Of a DNA stretch of 64,000 nt, positions 45,079 through 54,802 are shown in pieces. The first letter of the stretch is position 1. Each line of letters begins with the position of its first letter. Source of the stretch: CG2-30-36-16 sp964372115 (GTDB lineage: Bacteria > Bacteroidota > Ignavibacteria > Ignavibacteriales > Ignavibacteriaceae); NCBI GenBank assembly GCA_964372115.1, contig CAYJPN010000008.1, positions 105,534-169,533 of the forward strand. The letters run 5' to 3'. The position numbers and the translations under genes are program-made. The notes beneath the pieces were generated by a model. The model saw only the letters and a program-made list of their open reading frames with translations, did no database searches and was not told the origin of the DNA.

Positions 45079-45696
45079 ATGATACTATTATTTTCAGTTA
45101 TTTTGCTTTTATCCCAACAATTTTCTTTTGCGCAAAACTACGAAGAGTGTGAACCATGGTATGAAATCATTTCATACCCAATCAGTCAGTTGTCTTCTTA
45201 TAAGGTTATTCAGAAAAATGACAAGTATGGTTTTAGGTTAATTAAAACGGAGGATAACGACACATGTTGCGGTGGATGTTATTTCCTATTGGATACCAGG
45301 CTTGATTCAGCATACCTTTTAACAGCAACATTTTTTGATTCTCCGGAAAATTCCAGTGATGATAAAAATGAATGGAATGTTCGAACAAGTATATTTTCAC
45401 CGGATGGGAAATATACGGCTTTAAAATTTTTCCACTTTGGCGGTATCCCAATTGTAAAAACTGGTACTCTCAGACTCTATTTGCAAAAACAAACCCATGC
45501 ACAGTTTTGTATCGATCAATACAAACCGGAAATGGGCCCTTCACCCATCCATCGTGTAATTGGCTGGAAAAACAACACAACGCTTATTTTTGGCTGGGGA
45601 TGCTGCGGAACATCGTTTACCGGCGAGTATGATATCATGAAAAGGAAAACCAAACTGCTTAGAGAAGTAGATTCATGGAAGGATACCGAAGAATAA
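45079..45696 (+). CDS. Hypothetical secreted protein with paired cysteines
   Basis: A 205 aa protein with signal peptide (1-18, FSFAQ). I do not recognise a family. Cysteine pairs stand out: CCGGC near residue 62 and WGCCGTSF near 175, which could form disulphides outside the cell. The middle reads like a beta-propeller blade (SIFSPDGKYTALKFFHFGG). A conserved IIFGWGCCG-like ending suggests a small beta fold. Located between the NlpC-like gene and a T9SS gene; no sorting domain of its own. Confidence 0.55.
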   Translation: MILLFSVILLLSQQFSFAQNYEECEPWYEIISYPISQLSSYKVIQKNDKYGFRLIKTEDNDTCCGGCYFLLDTRLDSAYLLTATFFDSPENSSDDKNEWNVRTSIFSPDGKYTALKFFHFGGIPIVKTGTLRLYLQKQTHAQFCIDQYKPEMGPSPIHRVIGWKNNTTLIFGWGCCGTSFTGEYDIMKRKTKLLREVDSWKDTEE

Positions 45697-45835
45697 TTTC
45701 CCCTTATTGCTATAAATTTATTTGGAGCTTAAAAAATATCATCAACGAGAATAAGTTTAAATTATTCCGTTACTCTTTCCTTTTCATCACATTTTTCCGA
45801 AATTGCAAAGAGTATCATCAATTACGGAGTTAATT

Positions 45836-47587
45836 ATGAAAACTTTTATACTTTTTCTGTTTATTTCTCTTTCATCTCTTTTTGCACAGCAAATTACTTT
45901 TCCGCAGGATACTATTGCGCGCAATAATTTGTTTAATAACCGGGAATTTCCGGCATACGATTCTAACGGCAAGGTTCACGTTTCATACACAGGTCAGTTG
46001 GATACCGATGGCTCAACAAGAGAGATTTATTACGCCAGGGAGGAGGGTGACGGAAGTTTTACTACAGTTAATTTAACTAACAATAATGTTGATGATAATT
46101 ACTCAACACTTTCAATCGATGCAAATGATAAGCTGCATGTAGGCTATACCGGTAGGGATGGTTTAAATTTATTCCAGATAAAATATTTAACAAACTTTAC
46201 CGGCTCATTCGGCACACCGATTGAAATTACACAGGAAGGATTAAATAAAGCAACTCCATATAGTAAAATTGGACCCGACAGTGTGATGCACTTTGTTTTC
46301 TTTACATATGCCGACGGCAGCGACTTTACCTATTATCGTTCTTATGATTTGAGAACCTCTACACTTTCGCCAATAGTTACTTTAGCGCAGGCGGAAACCG
46401 GGGGCGACTTTGACGCCGCACTTGATGTAGATAAAAACGGCAAAGTTTATATCGTTGTTAAATCCGGCGGAGTGTTCGGTGGTCCGCTAAAATATTACAC
46501 TAATCTTTCTGGCACACTTGCGGAATTACCGACAACAGCAGCGGGGAATATTACAAATCCAAAAATAGAAGTTGATAAAAACAATATTGTGCATATCGTC
46601 TACCGCAATGAAGGCGATTTACGATTGTATTATATAGATAATCAAAGCGGCAGTTTCGGAAATCCGGTCGCCATTACCCCTCCAGGACAGCGTCCGGCAA
46701 CATATCAAAATATTGACATGGATGACAGCTCCCGCATTTATGTAATATACCAGACAAGCGTAAGTACATCGGGTAAAGGTTTTTATATGGTTTACGGAAG
46801 TAAGGGTATATTTTCCGACACCATGAAAGTTTATGATATTACGCCGGAATATATTCTGCGTAATTCATCAGCCGTAATTGCCAAGGGCAATGGCGAGGTT
46901 GCATTGTTTTACGCTCCGAGTGCTATACGTAATAGTGATGTTGTTTGCGATATTTTTATGAAACAGGGAACTTTGTTTGATCCGGTGCCGGTTGAACTCG
47001 TCGCTTTTTCCGCTGAAGTTGATGGAAGCGGAGTTACATTAAAATGGGAAACAGCAACGGAAAAAAATAACAAAGCATTTCAAGTTGAAAGGATTAAGGT
47101 TAAAGTAGAAAGTGATCGATCTTCTGACAACTGGCAATTAATTGGTTTTGTAAATGGCAGCGGCACAACGACAGAAAAAAACAATTATTCTTTTATAGAT
47201 AAAAATCTATTTCCAGAGAAATATAAATACAGGTTAAAACAAATTGATTTTGACGGGAGCTTTATTTATTCGAATGAGATTGAAGTTGAAGTTGGCGCGC
47301 CGGAAGAATTTGTGCTTTATCAAAATTATCCCAATCCGTTTAACCCGACTACCACAATAAAATATTCGGCGCTCAAAATCATAAATAATCAATCGTCAAT
47401 CATAAATCTTAAAATTTACGATGTGCTCGGGAACGAAATTGTTACACTTGTAAATGAAGCAAAAGCGCCGGGTGTTTATGAAGTTGAGTTGGATGCAGGG
47501 AAATTAAAACTTTCGAGCGGCGTTTATTTTTATAAGCTTAAAGCCTGTGGGCATAGCATAATAAAGAAATTAGTTTTAATGAAGTAA
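45836..47587 (+). CDS. Secreted T9SS protein with BNR-like propeller
   Basis: 583 aa from the ATG at 45836, which is preferred over 45803 because it starts the signal peptide (MKTFILFLFISLSSLFAQ) and has GGAG upstream. A propeller of sialidase/BNR-like blades (HVSYTGQLDTDG, LHVGYTGRDGLN, VHIVYRNEGD) fills about residues 25-385. A fibronectin-like domain (about 388-485, VELVAFSAEVDGSGVTLKWE) and the type A sorting domain (LYQNYPNPFNPTTTIKY to KKLVLMK) follow. 147 bp of the sorting-domain DNA is identical to the gene at 51985. Confidence 0.88.
   Translation: MKTFILFLFISLSSLFAQQITFPQDTIARNNLFNNREFPAYDSNGKVHVSYTGQLDTDGSTREIYYAREEGDGSFTTVNLTNNNVDDNYSTLSIDANDKLHVGYTGRDGLNLFQIKYLTNFTGSFGTPIEITQEGLNKATPYSKIGPDSVMHFVFFTYADGSDFTYYRSYDLRTSTLSPIVTLAQAETGGDFDAALDVDKNGKVYIVVKSGGVFGGPLKYYTNLSGTLAELPTTAAGNITNPKIEVDKNNIVHIVYRNEGDLRLYYIDNQSGSFGNPVAITPPGQRPATYQNIDMDDSSRIYVIYQTSVSTSGKGFYMVYGSKGIFSDTMKVYDITPEYILRNSSAVIAKGNGEVALFYAPSAIRNSDVVCDIFMKQGTLFDPVPVELVAFSAEVDGSGVTLKWETATEKNNKAFQVERIKVKVESDRSSDNWQLIGFVNGSGTTTEKNNYSFIDKNLFPEKYKYRLKQIDFDGSFIYSNEIEVEVGAPEEFVLYQNYPNPFNPTTTIKYSALKIINNQSSIINLKIYDVLGNEIVTLVNEAKAPGVYEVELDAGKLKLSSGVYFYKLKACGHSIIKKLVLMK
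47374..47520 (+). repeat. 147-bp exact repeat, copy 1 (sorting-domain DNA)
   Basis: Identical by eye to 54531-54677. It encodes KIINNQSSIINLKIYDVLGN and onwards to KLKLSSG in both genes. Confidence 0.9.
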
Positions 47588-47622
47588 TATTGCACTTACG
47601 GTAAGGTCAATATTATATTTTT

Positions 47623-47646
47623 AGGACGGGAGAGTTATCCCGTCCT
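47623..47646 (+). terminator. Hairpin after T9SS propeller gene
   Basis: AGGACGGGA pairs with TCCCGTCCT around GAGTTA, 36 nt past the stop. T-tract on the 3' side is poor, so termination is probable rather than certain. Confidence 0.55.
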
Positions 47647-47754
47647 TAGATTTACTTCCTCCTGATTATTTTTTAATTACCAAAATCGTTATGTTTATCA
47701 AAGTTGCTTTTCTTTTTGTTTAAAGTTGGTGTGTAATTAATTTTATATAATGTA

Positions 47755-50700
47755 ATGGTTAACCGGCTAATAAAGTCCAGTTTGTGTCTTCTTCTTTTTT
47801 CCTTCGCTGCTTTCGGTCAGCCGAATAAACTTTTATATCCAGGTGAACCCCAATGGGTTTTGATTGACCCACCGGGCGAAGAAATGTTTTATTACATAAA
47901 AATGTTTTCTTCTTCAAGCGGGGTTATGGGTGGAACAAAACTTTATGAATATGACGGTGAAAAATGGCTGCCCTCAAAAGTTCAATTAATCATTGGTGAT
48001 GTTGAGCGGGCTGTTGTTTTCAGCCGGTCAAACATTAGAGTATCAAGAATAAACAACACCTACCGCCCAGAAGTATTTTATTTTAATGGTTTCAACTGGA
48101 ATAGAATGAACACTCCATTCGCTAATCAGATTAATATATTTAACATTAATGAAAAGGGAATTGGGTGGTACGGTGGTTTTAAGGAGATAGCATATTATGA
48201 TGGGATAAATTGGACATTTGTAAAATATCCGGGAGGAAATAATGGTTATATTAAAAATATTTTCGGTAATGAAAAAAATCTTTGGCTACAGACCGATGAT
48301 AAAAAACTATATAATTACAACTCAGGTTTGTGGAAACAATATTTCAAAAATTCCAGAGTAATATGTATCGACTTCAAGGATGTGAATAATGGTTATGTCG
48401 TTATTGATTCCAGTCTTTACAGTCTTGTGAATGGGAAATTTAAATACCATTCAACATTCGCATCGCTGAATTATGTTTTAAAGATTTATGTTATTTCCGA
48501 TGATTTAATGTGGGGCGCCGGGCTTAACGGAACGATAGTAAAATTTGACGGGGGAAAATGGAGCACACAGAATTCGCCTGTTAAAGAAAACTTACTCGAT
48601 ATACAGATGCTTTCTCCCAAAGAAGGCTGGATAGTTGGAACAAACGGCACAATCTTTAAATATAGTGTAAGTAAGAATACAATAAAAACAAAAGATAAAT
48701 TTTCGCTGTTAACTTTACGTCCTCTAAAAACCAACGCCCCGATGAATGACGAATATGGGGCAGCCATTGATGATATAGATAATGATGGGCTTAAAGATAT
48801 TTATGCTGTTTGTCTGTACAAACCAAATCATTTTTTTAGAAATGTTATCTCTTTAAATTCAGATCTCCGGGAGCTCTCATTTACTGAGGAGGCATCCGGG
48901 AGAGGTACTGCCGGAATGATAGGAAAAACAAATAAAATTTCGGTTAATAAAACTCAAACAGGCATAGCGCTGGCGGATGTTGATAATGATGGAGACAAGG
49001 ATATTTATATAACCAGTCTCTCCGGTAAAAATGTATTGCTCCTGAATAACGGGGATGGGTATTTTCGGGATGTTTCAGGGAAAGAAAAACGCGCCTCTGA
49101 AGATTTAGGCAGATCTAATTCTGCCTGTTTTGGAGATATTGATAATGACGGTGATCTTGATTTGTTCGTTGCTAACGAGGATAGCTCTAATATATTATTT
49201 TTAAATGATGGAAACGGATACTTTAAAGATGCTACTGCCCGAGTATGCTTAAGCTCATCCGGAGGTGGGATGGGTTCCGCTTTTGCGGATGTTGATAATG
49301 ACGGTGATCTTGATCTTTTCGTAGCTAACTGGGCAAATCAAAATAATCTTTATCTAAATCATTTGATCCCGCAAGGTAAACTCAAATTTAGTGATGTTAC
49401 AACTATCGCTAAAGTTGGTGGGGAAGAGTTTTCAAAAAGCAACGCCGCATTATTTTTTGACTACGATAACGACGGTTTGCTTGATTTATTTGTGACTAAC
49501 CGAAGAAATTCAAACAGGCTATACAAAAATATAGGCGGTGGTATTTTTAATGATGTAACCGGTTCCGTTTTTCCGTTCGACACACTTTATTCTTACGCGG
49601 CATGTTCTAACGATTTTGATAATGATGGGTTTACCGATTTATTTATTTCGAACATAGGAGAAAATATATTTTACAAAAACCATAGAGGTAAATATTTTGC
49701 TGAAGTAGAATCACCAAAAACGGGAATGTCTAATGAATACAATACCGGGGCTGCTGCAGGGGATATAGACAATGATGGAGATGTGGACTTATACTCTTCC
49801 ACTTACATCAATGGGGAAAGCAAAGTGTATCTAAATTTAACCGATAATAAAAACTTTGTGATCGTGAATTTAAATGGAACCATCTCTAACCGGGATGCGG
49901 TGGGGGCAAAAGTATGGTTATATGATGCCGGTTATTCAGGGAATAAAAAATATCTAAGGGGTTTTAGAGAAGTTTCTTCAGGCGAAGGTTATCTTTCACA
50001 TAGTTCACTCGAAATACATTTCGGAACCGGCAATAAAAGACTTTTCGACATAATCGTTTTATTCCCCAAATCGGGTATTGCTAAAAAACTCTTCAATATA
50101 AAGAGTGGTACCAGAATTTCAATTGCTGAGGAGGTTGGACTACACAAAATATATTCGAATTTAAACCGTTATTTGTATAATACTCTTACCGACCAGGAAA
50201 ATAAATCAGTTATAATTGAATCCTTGATCGCAATTATTATTACAATTTTTTCGTTTAGAATCAGTAAAAGACGATATATAAAAAAAGCAGTTTCAAGAAT
50301 TGTGGTTTATGCATCCGGTATGGTTCTATTTTTGGTATTACTTTTTTCCTTTGAATTTGATGGGTTATTTCTTGCTACTATTTTACCCTTACTCACATTG
50401 GTGGTTTATCTCTCAATGTATCATCTAATCTCAGAACGAATTTTAATAAGTGAAAGAGTTACAATAGAAAAAAATTCTGCACGAGATAGAATTGCCAGGG
50501 ATTTGCATGACGATTTGGCAGGAACCATCAGCAGCGGGGTAATATATACCGAGGCTCTCGAAAGAATAATTGCTCCTTCACTTCCTTCGACCTTGGAATT
50601 GATAACCAAAATAAAAAAACTGCTGGCTGAAGCATCAAACTCAATTGTAGATGTTGTATGGATGGCTTCGCCTTCAAATGATAAATTGAAAAATCTTGTC

Positions 50701-51108
50701 TTTCGGATCCGGTTATTGGTAACTGAATCATGCAAAGCAAACAAACTGAATTACAGTGTTAAAATTGAAGAAAACCTTCCCGAACTCTACATTAATGAGG
50801 AAGTGAAAAGAAATCTTTTTTTAACCTTTAAAGAGGTCATGAACAATATAATAAAACATGCAGGGGCTAAAAACGTGAACCTCCGTGTAAAGTTTTATGA
50901 CAATAAAATATTAGAAATTTGTATCGAAGATGACGGTAAAGGTTTTAATATGTTAGAAACGTCGTTGCACTCCATGGAGTATCAATCTCTTCACGGTAAC
51001 GGCTTAAAAAATATTCAAAAACGTGCGTCGGAAATAGATGCTGTTTTACAAATAATATCTTCTCCCGGGCGAGGTACCGTGATTAGTGTGAAATTCAAAA
51101 TGACATAG
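47755..51108 (+). CDS. Hybrid FG-GAP/ASPIC-UnbV sensor histidine kinase (NarL-type)
   Basis: A 1117 aa kinase. Signal/anchor (1-21); a Kelch/BNR-like propeller (about 25-330, GWIVGTNGTIFKYS); seven FG-GAP calcium-type turns with D-x-D-N-D-G near residues 338, 406, 459, 510, 567, 620 and 668; an ASPIC/UnbV domain (about 715-795, RDAVGAKVWLYDAG, SSLEIHFGTG); membrane helices near 815-835 and 848-890; HisKA_3 with the phospho-His in RDLHDDLAGTI (about 914-924); and HATPase (EVMNNIIKHAGA near 1026, DDGKGF, GNGLKNIQKRA). The regulator follows 57 nt later. ASPIC/UnbV on a kinase is unusual; the ligand is unknown. Confidence 0.88.
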   Translation: MVNRLIKSSLCLLLFSFAAFGQPNKLLYPGEPQWVLIDPPGEEMFYYIKMFSSSSGVMGGTKLYEYDGEKWLPSKVQLIIGDVERAVVFSRSNIRVSRINNTYRPEVFYFNGFNWNRMNTPFANQINIFNINEKGIGWYGGFKEIAYYDGINWTFVKYPGGNNGYIKNIFGNEKNLWLQTDDKKLYNYNSGLWKQYFKNSRVICIDFKDVNNGYVVIDSSLYSLVNGKFKYHSTFASLNYVLKIYVISDDLMWGAGLNGTIVKFDGGKWSTQNSPVKENLLDIQMLSPKEGWIVGTNGTIFKYSVSKNTIKTKDKFSLLTLRPLKTNAPMNDEYGAAIDDIDNDGLKDIYAVCLYKPNHFFRNVISLNSDLRELSFTEEASGRGTAGMIGKTNKISVNKTQTGIALADVDNDGDKDIYITSLSGKNVLLLNNGDGYFRDVSGKEKRASEDLGRSNSACFGDIDNDGDLDLFVANEDSSNILFLNDGNGYFKDATARVCLSSSGGGMGSAFADVDNDGDLDLFVANWANQNNLYLNHLIPQGKLKFSDVTTIAKVGGEEFSKSNAALFFDYDNDGLLDLFVTNRRNSNRLYKNIGGGIFNDVTGSVFPFDTLYSYAACSNDFDNDGFTDLFISNIGENIFYKNHRGKYFAEVESPKTGMSNEYNTGAAAGDIDNDGDVDLYSSTYINGESKVYLNLTDNKNFVIVNLNGTISNRDAVGAKVWLYDAGYSGNKKYLRGFREVSSGEGYLSHSSLEIHFGTGNKRLFDIIVLFPKSGIAKKLFNIKSGTRISIAEEVGLHKIYSNLNRYLYNTLTDQENKSVIIESLIAIIITIFSFRISKRRYIKKAVSRIVVYASGMVLFLVLLFSFEFDGLFLATILPLLTLVVYLSMYHLISERILISERVTIEKNSARDRIARDLHDDLAGTISSGVIYTEALERIIAPSLPSTLELITKIKKLLAEASNSIVDVVWMASPSNDKLKNLVFRIRLLVTESCKANKLNYSVKIEENLPELYINEEVKRNLFLTFKEVMNNIIKHAGAKNVNLRVKFYDNKILEICIEDDGKGFNMLETSLHSMEYQSLHGNGLKNIQKRASEIDAVLQIISSPGRGTVISVKFKMT

Positions 51109-51165
51109 CAGTGTCATTGCAAAACAATAATCTGTAACCCAATTTATGTCGCAGTAAAAAAAACT

Positions 51166-51795
51166 ATGAAAATAAAAGTAGCCATTATAGAAGATCATCA
51201 GGAATTTAGAGAAAGTATAAGTTTTATACTTAATTCCACTGATGGATTTAAATGCGTCGGGAAATTTAAATCTATGGAAGAGGCGTTACATGATCTTCCG
51301 GATGCTGATATATTTTTATGTGATATTAATCTTCCAGGGATGACAGGAATAAAAGGGATTGCAAGAATAAAAACAAAATACCCGGAATCAAAAGTTATTA
51401 TGCTAACTGTTTTTGAAAACAATGAAACTATTCTCGAGTCCTTATTAAGCGGGGCAAACGGGTATTTATTAAAGAAGACCCCTCCAGTAAGAGTTTTACA
51501 GGCTCTGGAAGATGCAATGCTCGGCGGTTACCCCATGACTCCCTCAGTTGCTAAACAAACTCTAGATTTTTTTAAAGACAGGTTCACAATATTAAATGAA
51601 GATGAAAAACTTACAATTAGAGAAAAGGAAATCCTATCATTAATTGTAGACGGTCTTGAAAATGAGGAAATTGCCGAGAAGCTGTTTATCAGCATGCAAA
51701 CAGTTAGGAATCACATCCGGCATATTTATGGCAAACTGCAAGTTCACTCGAGATCTCAGGCAGTAATAAAAGCAATGAAAAAAAGAATATTGTAA
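51166..51795 (+). CDS. NarL/LuxR-type response regulator
   Basis: A 209 aa regulator. The receiver domain has acidic residues IIEDHQEF, the phospho-Asp in IFLCDINLPGMTG (near residue 49) and LLKKTPP near 103. The LuxR-type helix-turn-helix is LTIREKEILSLIVDGLENEE with RNHIRHIYGKLQV. It is paired with the kinase 57 nt upstream; targets are probably the surrounding secreted-protein genes, by position only. Confidence 0.95.
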   Translation: MKIKVAIIEDHQEFRESISFILNSTDGFKCVGKFKSMEEALHDLPDADIFLCDINLPGMTGIKGIARIKTKYPESKVIMLTVFENNETILESLLSGANGYLLKKTPPVRVLQALEDAMLGGYPMTPSVAKQTLDFFKDRFTILNEDEKLTIREKEILSLIVDGLENEEIAEKLFISMQTVRNHIRHIYGKLQVHSRSQAVIKAMKKRIL

Positions 51796-51984
51796 TAAGA
51801 AACACTTAAAGGTACTTTTGACAAATTTCTAAAATGACACATGGGGACTATTTACATTTCAATTTCACTTCTTCAATTTACTTCTAAACACAAATTAAAA
51901 TTTCATACAAGAGAATATTTAAACCGAACTCTTAGAACAAACTATTCATCTATTGCGATTACAAAACCTAAAATTGAGGTAATT

Positions 51985-54744
51985 ATGAAACGATTTTTTA
52001 TTTTTTATTTTTTATTGTTTTTTGCTTTTATATCAAATTTGCTTTCTCAAGCCTGGACGCAACAAGCGAGTGGAACTACGAAAAATCTGTACGGCGTTTT
52101 TTTTATTAATGAAAATACAGGGTGGGTTTGTGGAGAATCTGGGACAATCTTAAAAACAACAAACGGAGGGGCTAACTGGATGTCCATTTCGACTGGAATT
52201 TATAACAGGTTAGAATCAGTATGGTTTGTTTCTTCTTCAATCGGAGTGGCTGTTGATCAGGGCGGCTATATTTACAAAACAACTGATGGGGGTAATACAT
52301 GGGGGACAGCACATTTTAGTTCAGCAGGGTTATGTGATGTAACTTTTATTGACCAAACAACAGGTTTTGCTATTGGCGGGGATGGAAAAATTCTTAAAAC
52401 AATTGATGCCGGAACCACTTGGGTAAATGTAACTTCACCCAACTCGTTTGTTTTGAGAAAAATTAACTTTTATAATTCTTCGGTCGGGTTTATTGCTGGG
52501 GAAAACCATACTATTCTTCAAACAAGAAATGGTGGTGATACCTGGAATGAAGTAAATTGTTCAACCTCTCTCACTTGGGTCGATGTGAAAGTGACCGATC
52601 CCAATACGGCATATACACTAGCTGAGTCTGGCACATTTGTAAAAACCACGGATGCAGGATTTACCTGGAATGTATTGACGTGGAATATTGCAACATCATT
52701 TGAGTGTTTGTATTATCTCTATCCAGCCAATTTTCTTGCATCAGGCGGTGGTATTTATAGATCAACAAATGAAGGATCATCCTGGAGTCAAGAGTTACCG
52801 TGGGGAAACACTTACATTGAAAGGATTGCGTTCCCAAATACTTCAACAGGTTATGCTGTAGGATATGGTGGTTATATCTATAAATACTCTACCGGAGTCT
52901 CTAATCCTTCAATCACTGTTACTTCCCCTAACGGCGGTGAAAACGTTGCTGTAGGTTCACTTCAAAATATTACCTGGTCAAGCTCAAATATTTCTGAGGT
53001 GATGATTTATTACACAACAGATAATGGGAACAGCTGGCTGCCTATTATTAGTTCTCTCCCGGCTGCGAACGGCAGCCATAGTGTTACAGTTCCAAACACT
53101 CCATCCACACAATGCAAAGTAAAAGTTTCTGATGTAAATAATTCTTCTATATATGATGTCAGCGACAATGTTTTTACAATCAGTCCGGCAGGAAGTTCAG
53201 GAGGGTTGATTGCTTATTATCCATTTAACGGCAGCGCAAATGATGAAAGTGGGAATGGAAGACACGGTGTTAACCATGGAGTTACATTGACCACAGATAG
53301 ATTTGGTAATCCCGGTAAGGCGTATCAATTTAATGGAACAAGCAGCTTTATTGATATTCCGGGAACAAACAATCTTCATTTAAATTCAGGTGGATTCACC
53401 TTAGCTGCATGGGTTAATTTTACGGAACAGAATTCTATTCATGCAATAGTTGGCAAACATATATCAGGTTACGGGAATGGATATTATTTGATGGTCAGAC
53501 CCGCGTCAAAAATTGAATTTTTTGTAAGCAGTGAATACGGGCTTCAGACTTCAGAATTATACAATGATGGAGCCTGGCATTTTATAGTCGGAACTTACGA
53601 CGGCACAGAAATGAAGTTATATGTAGATGGAGAATTAAAATCATCTCAAACAAAAGCATTATCAAATTTGAACGATTCTACTATAATGATCGGGAGACAT
53701 CACGCTGGAGTTGCGTCCGATTATTTTAATGGAAAAATTGATGATATTAGAATATATGATAAAGCAATAAATTATTCTGAAATTCTACAAATGTTTAATC
53801 AGGGAATAAATCTCAACCAGGGATTACTTGCCTATTATCCATTCAATGGTAATACAAATGACGAGAGTGGTAATGGGCGGAATGGTGTTAATTATGGAGC
53901 ATCATTAACTGCCGATCGATACGGAATGCCAGAAAAAGCATATAACTTTAATGGAATAAATAATTATATCGATATTCCCGGCACAAACAACTTAAACTTA
54001 AACGGTGGTGGATTTTCTTTAACATCATGGATAAATTTTACCGAACCAAATTACTTTCATGCTATTGTGGGGAAACATATTTCAGGATATGGCAATGGTT
54101 ACTACTTGATGATAAGACAGCCGACTAAAATCGAATTTTATATTGACAGTGAATTCGGACTTCAGACATCTGAGCCATACAATGATGGCAATTGGCATTT
54201 TGTAGCGGGTGTTTACGATGGGGCTACCATGAAGTTATATGTTGACGGCATACTAAAGTCATCTCAGGCAAAAACTTACTCCAATTTAAATGATTCAACA
54301 TTGATGATGGGCAAGCACCATGCCGGTGTTGCTGACAATTATTTTGATGGCAAGTTAGATGATATAAGAATATATGGCAGAACATTAACGGAGTTAGAGA
54401 TACTATCTTTAAAAAATGAAAATCCTACCGGGTTATATAATGAAGTTATCAAAGCACCGAATTCATTTTTATTGTTGCAAAATTATCCGAATCCGTTTAA
54501 TCCTTCTACCACAATTAAATATTCAATTCCCAAAATCATAAATAATCAATCGTCAATCATAAATCTTAAAATTTACGATGTGCTCGGGAACGAAATTGTT
54601 ACACTTGTAAATGAAGCAAAAGCGCCGGGTGTTTATGAAGTTGAGTTGGATGCAGGGAAATTAAAACTTTCGAGCGGTGTTTATTTTTGCAAATTATCAT
54701 CTGGTCATTATTCCAGTACCCGTAAAATAATCCTAATGAAATAA
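51985..54744 (+). CDS. Secreted T9SS protein with YCF48-like propeller and two LamG domains
   Basis: 919 aa from ATG 51985, chosen because it begins the signal peptide (MKRFFIFYFLLFFAFISNLL); the frame runs back to 51841. YCF48/BNR-like blades (NTGWVCGESGTILKTTNGG) cover about 20-305; an Ig-like domain (SPNGGENVAVGSLQNITW) about 310-400; two LamG/concanavalin-like domains (about 408-607 and 613-809) are near-duplicates; the type A sorting domain (LLQNYPNPFNPSTTIKY to RKIILMK) ends it. LamG domains suggest carbohydrate binding. It follows the NarL regulator. Confidence 0.9.
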   Translation: MKRFFIFYFLLFFAFISNLLSQAWTQQASGTTKNLYGVFFINENTGWVCGESGTILKTTNGGANWMSISTGIYNRLESVWFVSSSIGVAVDQGGYIYKTTDGGNTWGTAHFSSAGLCDVTFIDQTTGFAIGGDGKILKTIDAGTTWVNVTSPNSFVLRKINFYNSSVGFIAGENHTILQTRNGGDTWNEVNCSTSLTWVDVKVTDPNTAYTLAESGTFVKTTDAGFTWNVLTWNIATSFECLYYLYPANFLASGGGIYRSTNEGSSWSQELPWGNTYIERIAFPNTSTGYAVGYGGYIYKYSTGVSNPSITVTSPNGGENVAVGSLQNITWSSSNISEVMIYYTTDNGNSWLPIISSLPAANGSHSVTVPNTPSTQCKVKVSDVNNSSIYDVSDNVFTISPAGSSGGLIAYYPFNGSANDESGNGRHGVNHGVTLTTDRFGNPGKAYQFNGTSSFIDIPGTNNLHLNSGGFTLAAWVNFTEQNSIHAIVGKHISGYGNGYYLMVRPASKIEFFVSSEYGLQTSELYNDGAWHFIVGTYDGTEMKLYVDGELKSSQTKALSNLNDSTIMIGRHHAGVASDYFNGKIDDIRIYDKAINYSEILQMFNQGINLNQGLLAYYPFNGNTNDESGNGRNGVNYGASLTADRYGMPEKAYNFNGINNYIDIPGTNNLNLNGGGFSLTSWINFTEPNYFHAIVGKHISGYGNGYYLMIRQPTKIEFYIDSEFGLQTSEPYNDGNWHFVAGVYDGATMKLYVDGILKSSQAKTYSNLNDSTLMMGKHHAGVADNYFDGKLDDIRIYGRTLTELEILSLKNENPTGLYNEVIKAPNSFLLLQNYPNPFNPSTTIKYSIPKIINNQSSIINLKIYDVLGNEIVTLVNEAKAPGVYEVELDAGKLKLSSGVYFCKLSSGHYSSTRKIILMK
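53207..54411 (+). repeat. Two tandem LamG-coding units
   Basis: Units at about 53207-53806 and 53821-54411 encode GLIAYYPFNGSANDESGNGR / GLLAYYPFNGNTNDESGNGR through HHAGVASDYFNGKIDDIRIY and its partner. Amino-acid identity is high; DNA is more diverged than the fibronectin array. Confidence 0.85.
54531..54677 (+). repeat. 147-bp exact repeat, copy 2 (sorting-domain DNA)
   Basis: Partner of 47374-47520; the genes are otherwise unrelated outside the sorting domain. Confidence 0.9.
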
Positions 54745-54756
54745 ATTAATTCAATC

Positions 54757-54794
54757 GTACAATTCACAATGTCATTGTACATTGTGAATTGTAC
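54757..54794. repeat. Perfect 15-bp inverted repeat between convergent genes
   Basis: GTACAATTCACAATG and CATTGTGAATTGTAC flank an 8-nt loop. It sits between the stops of two convergent genes but lacks a T-run; a bidirectional stop signal or a dispersed intergenic repeat are both possible. Confidence 0.7.
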
Positions 54795-54802
54795 ATTGTA
54801 CA

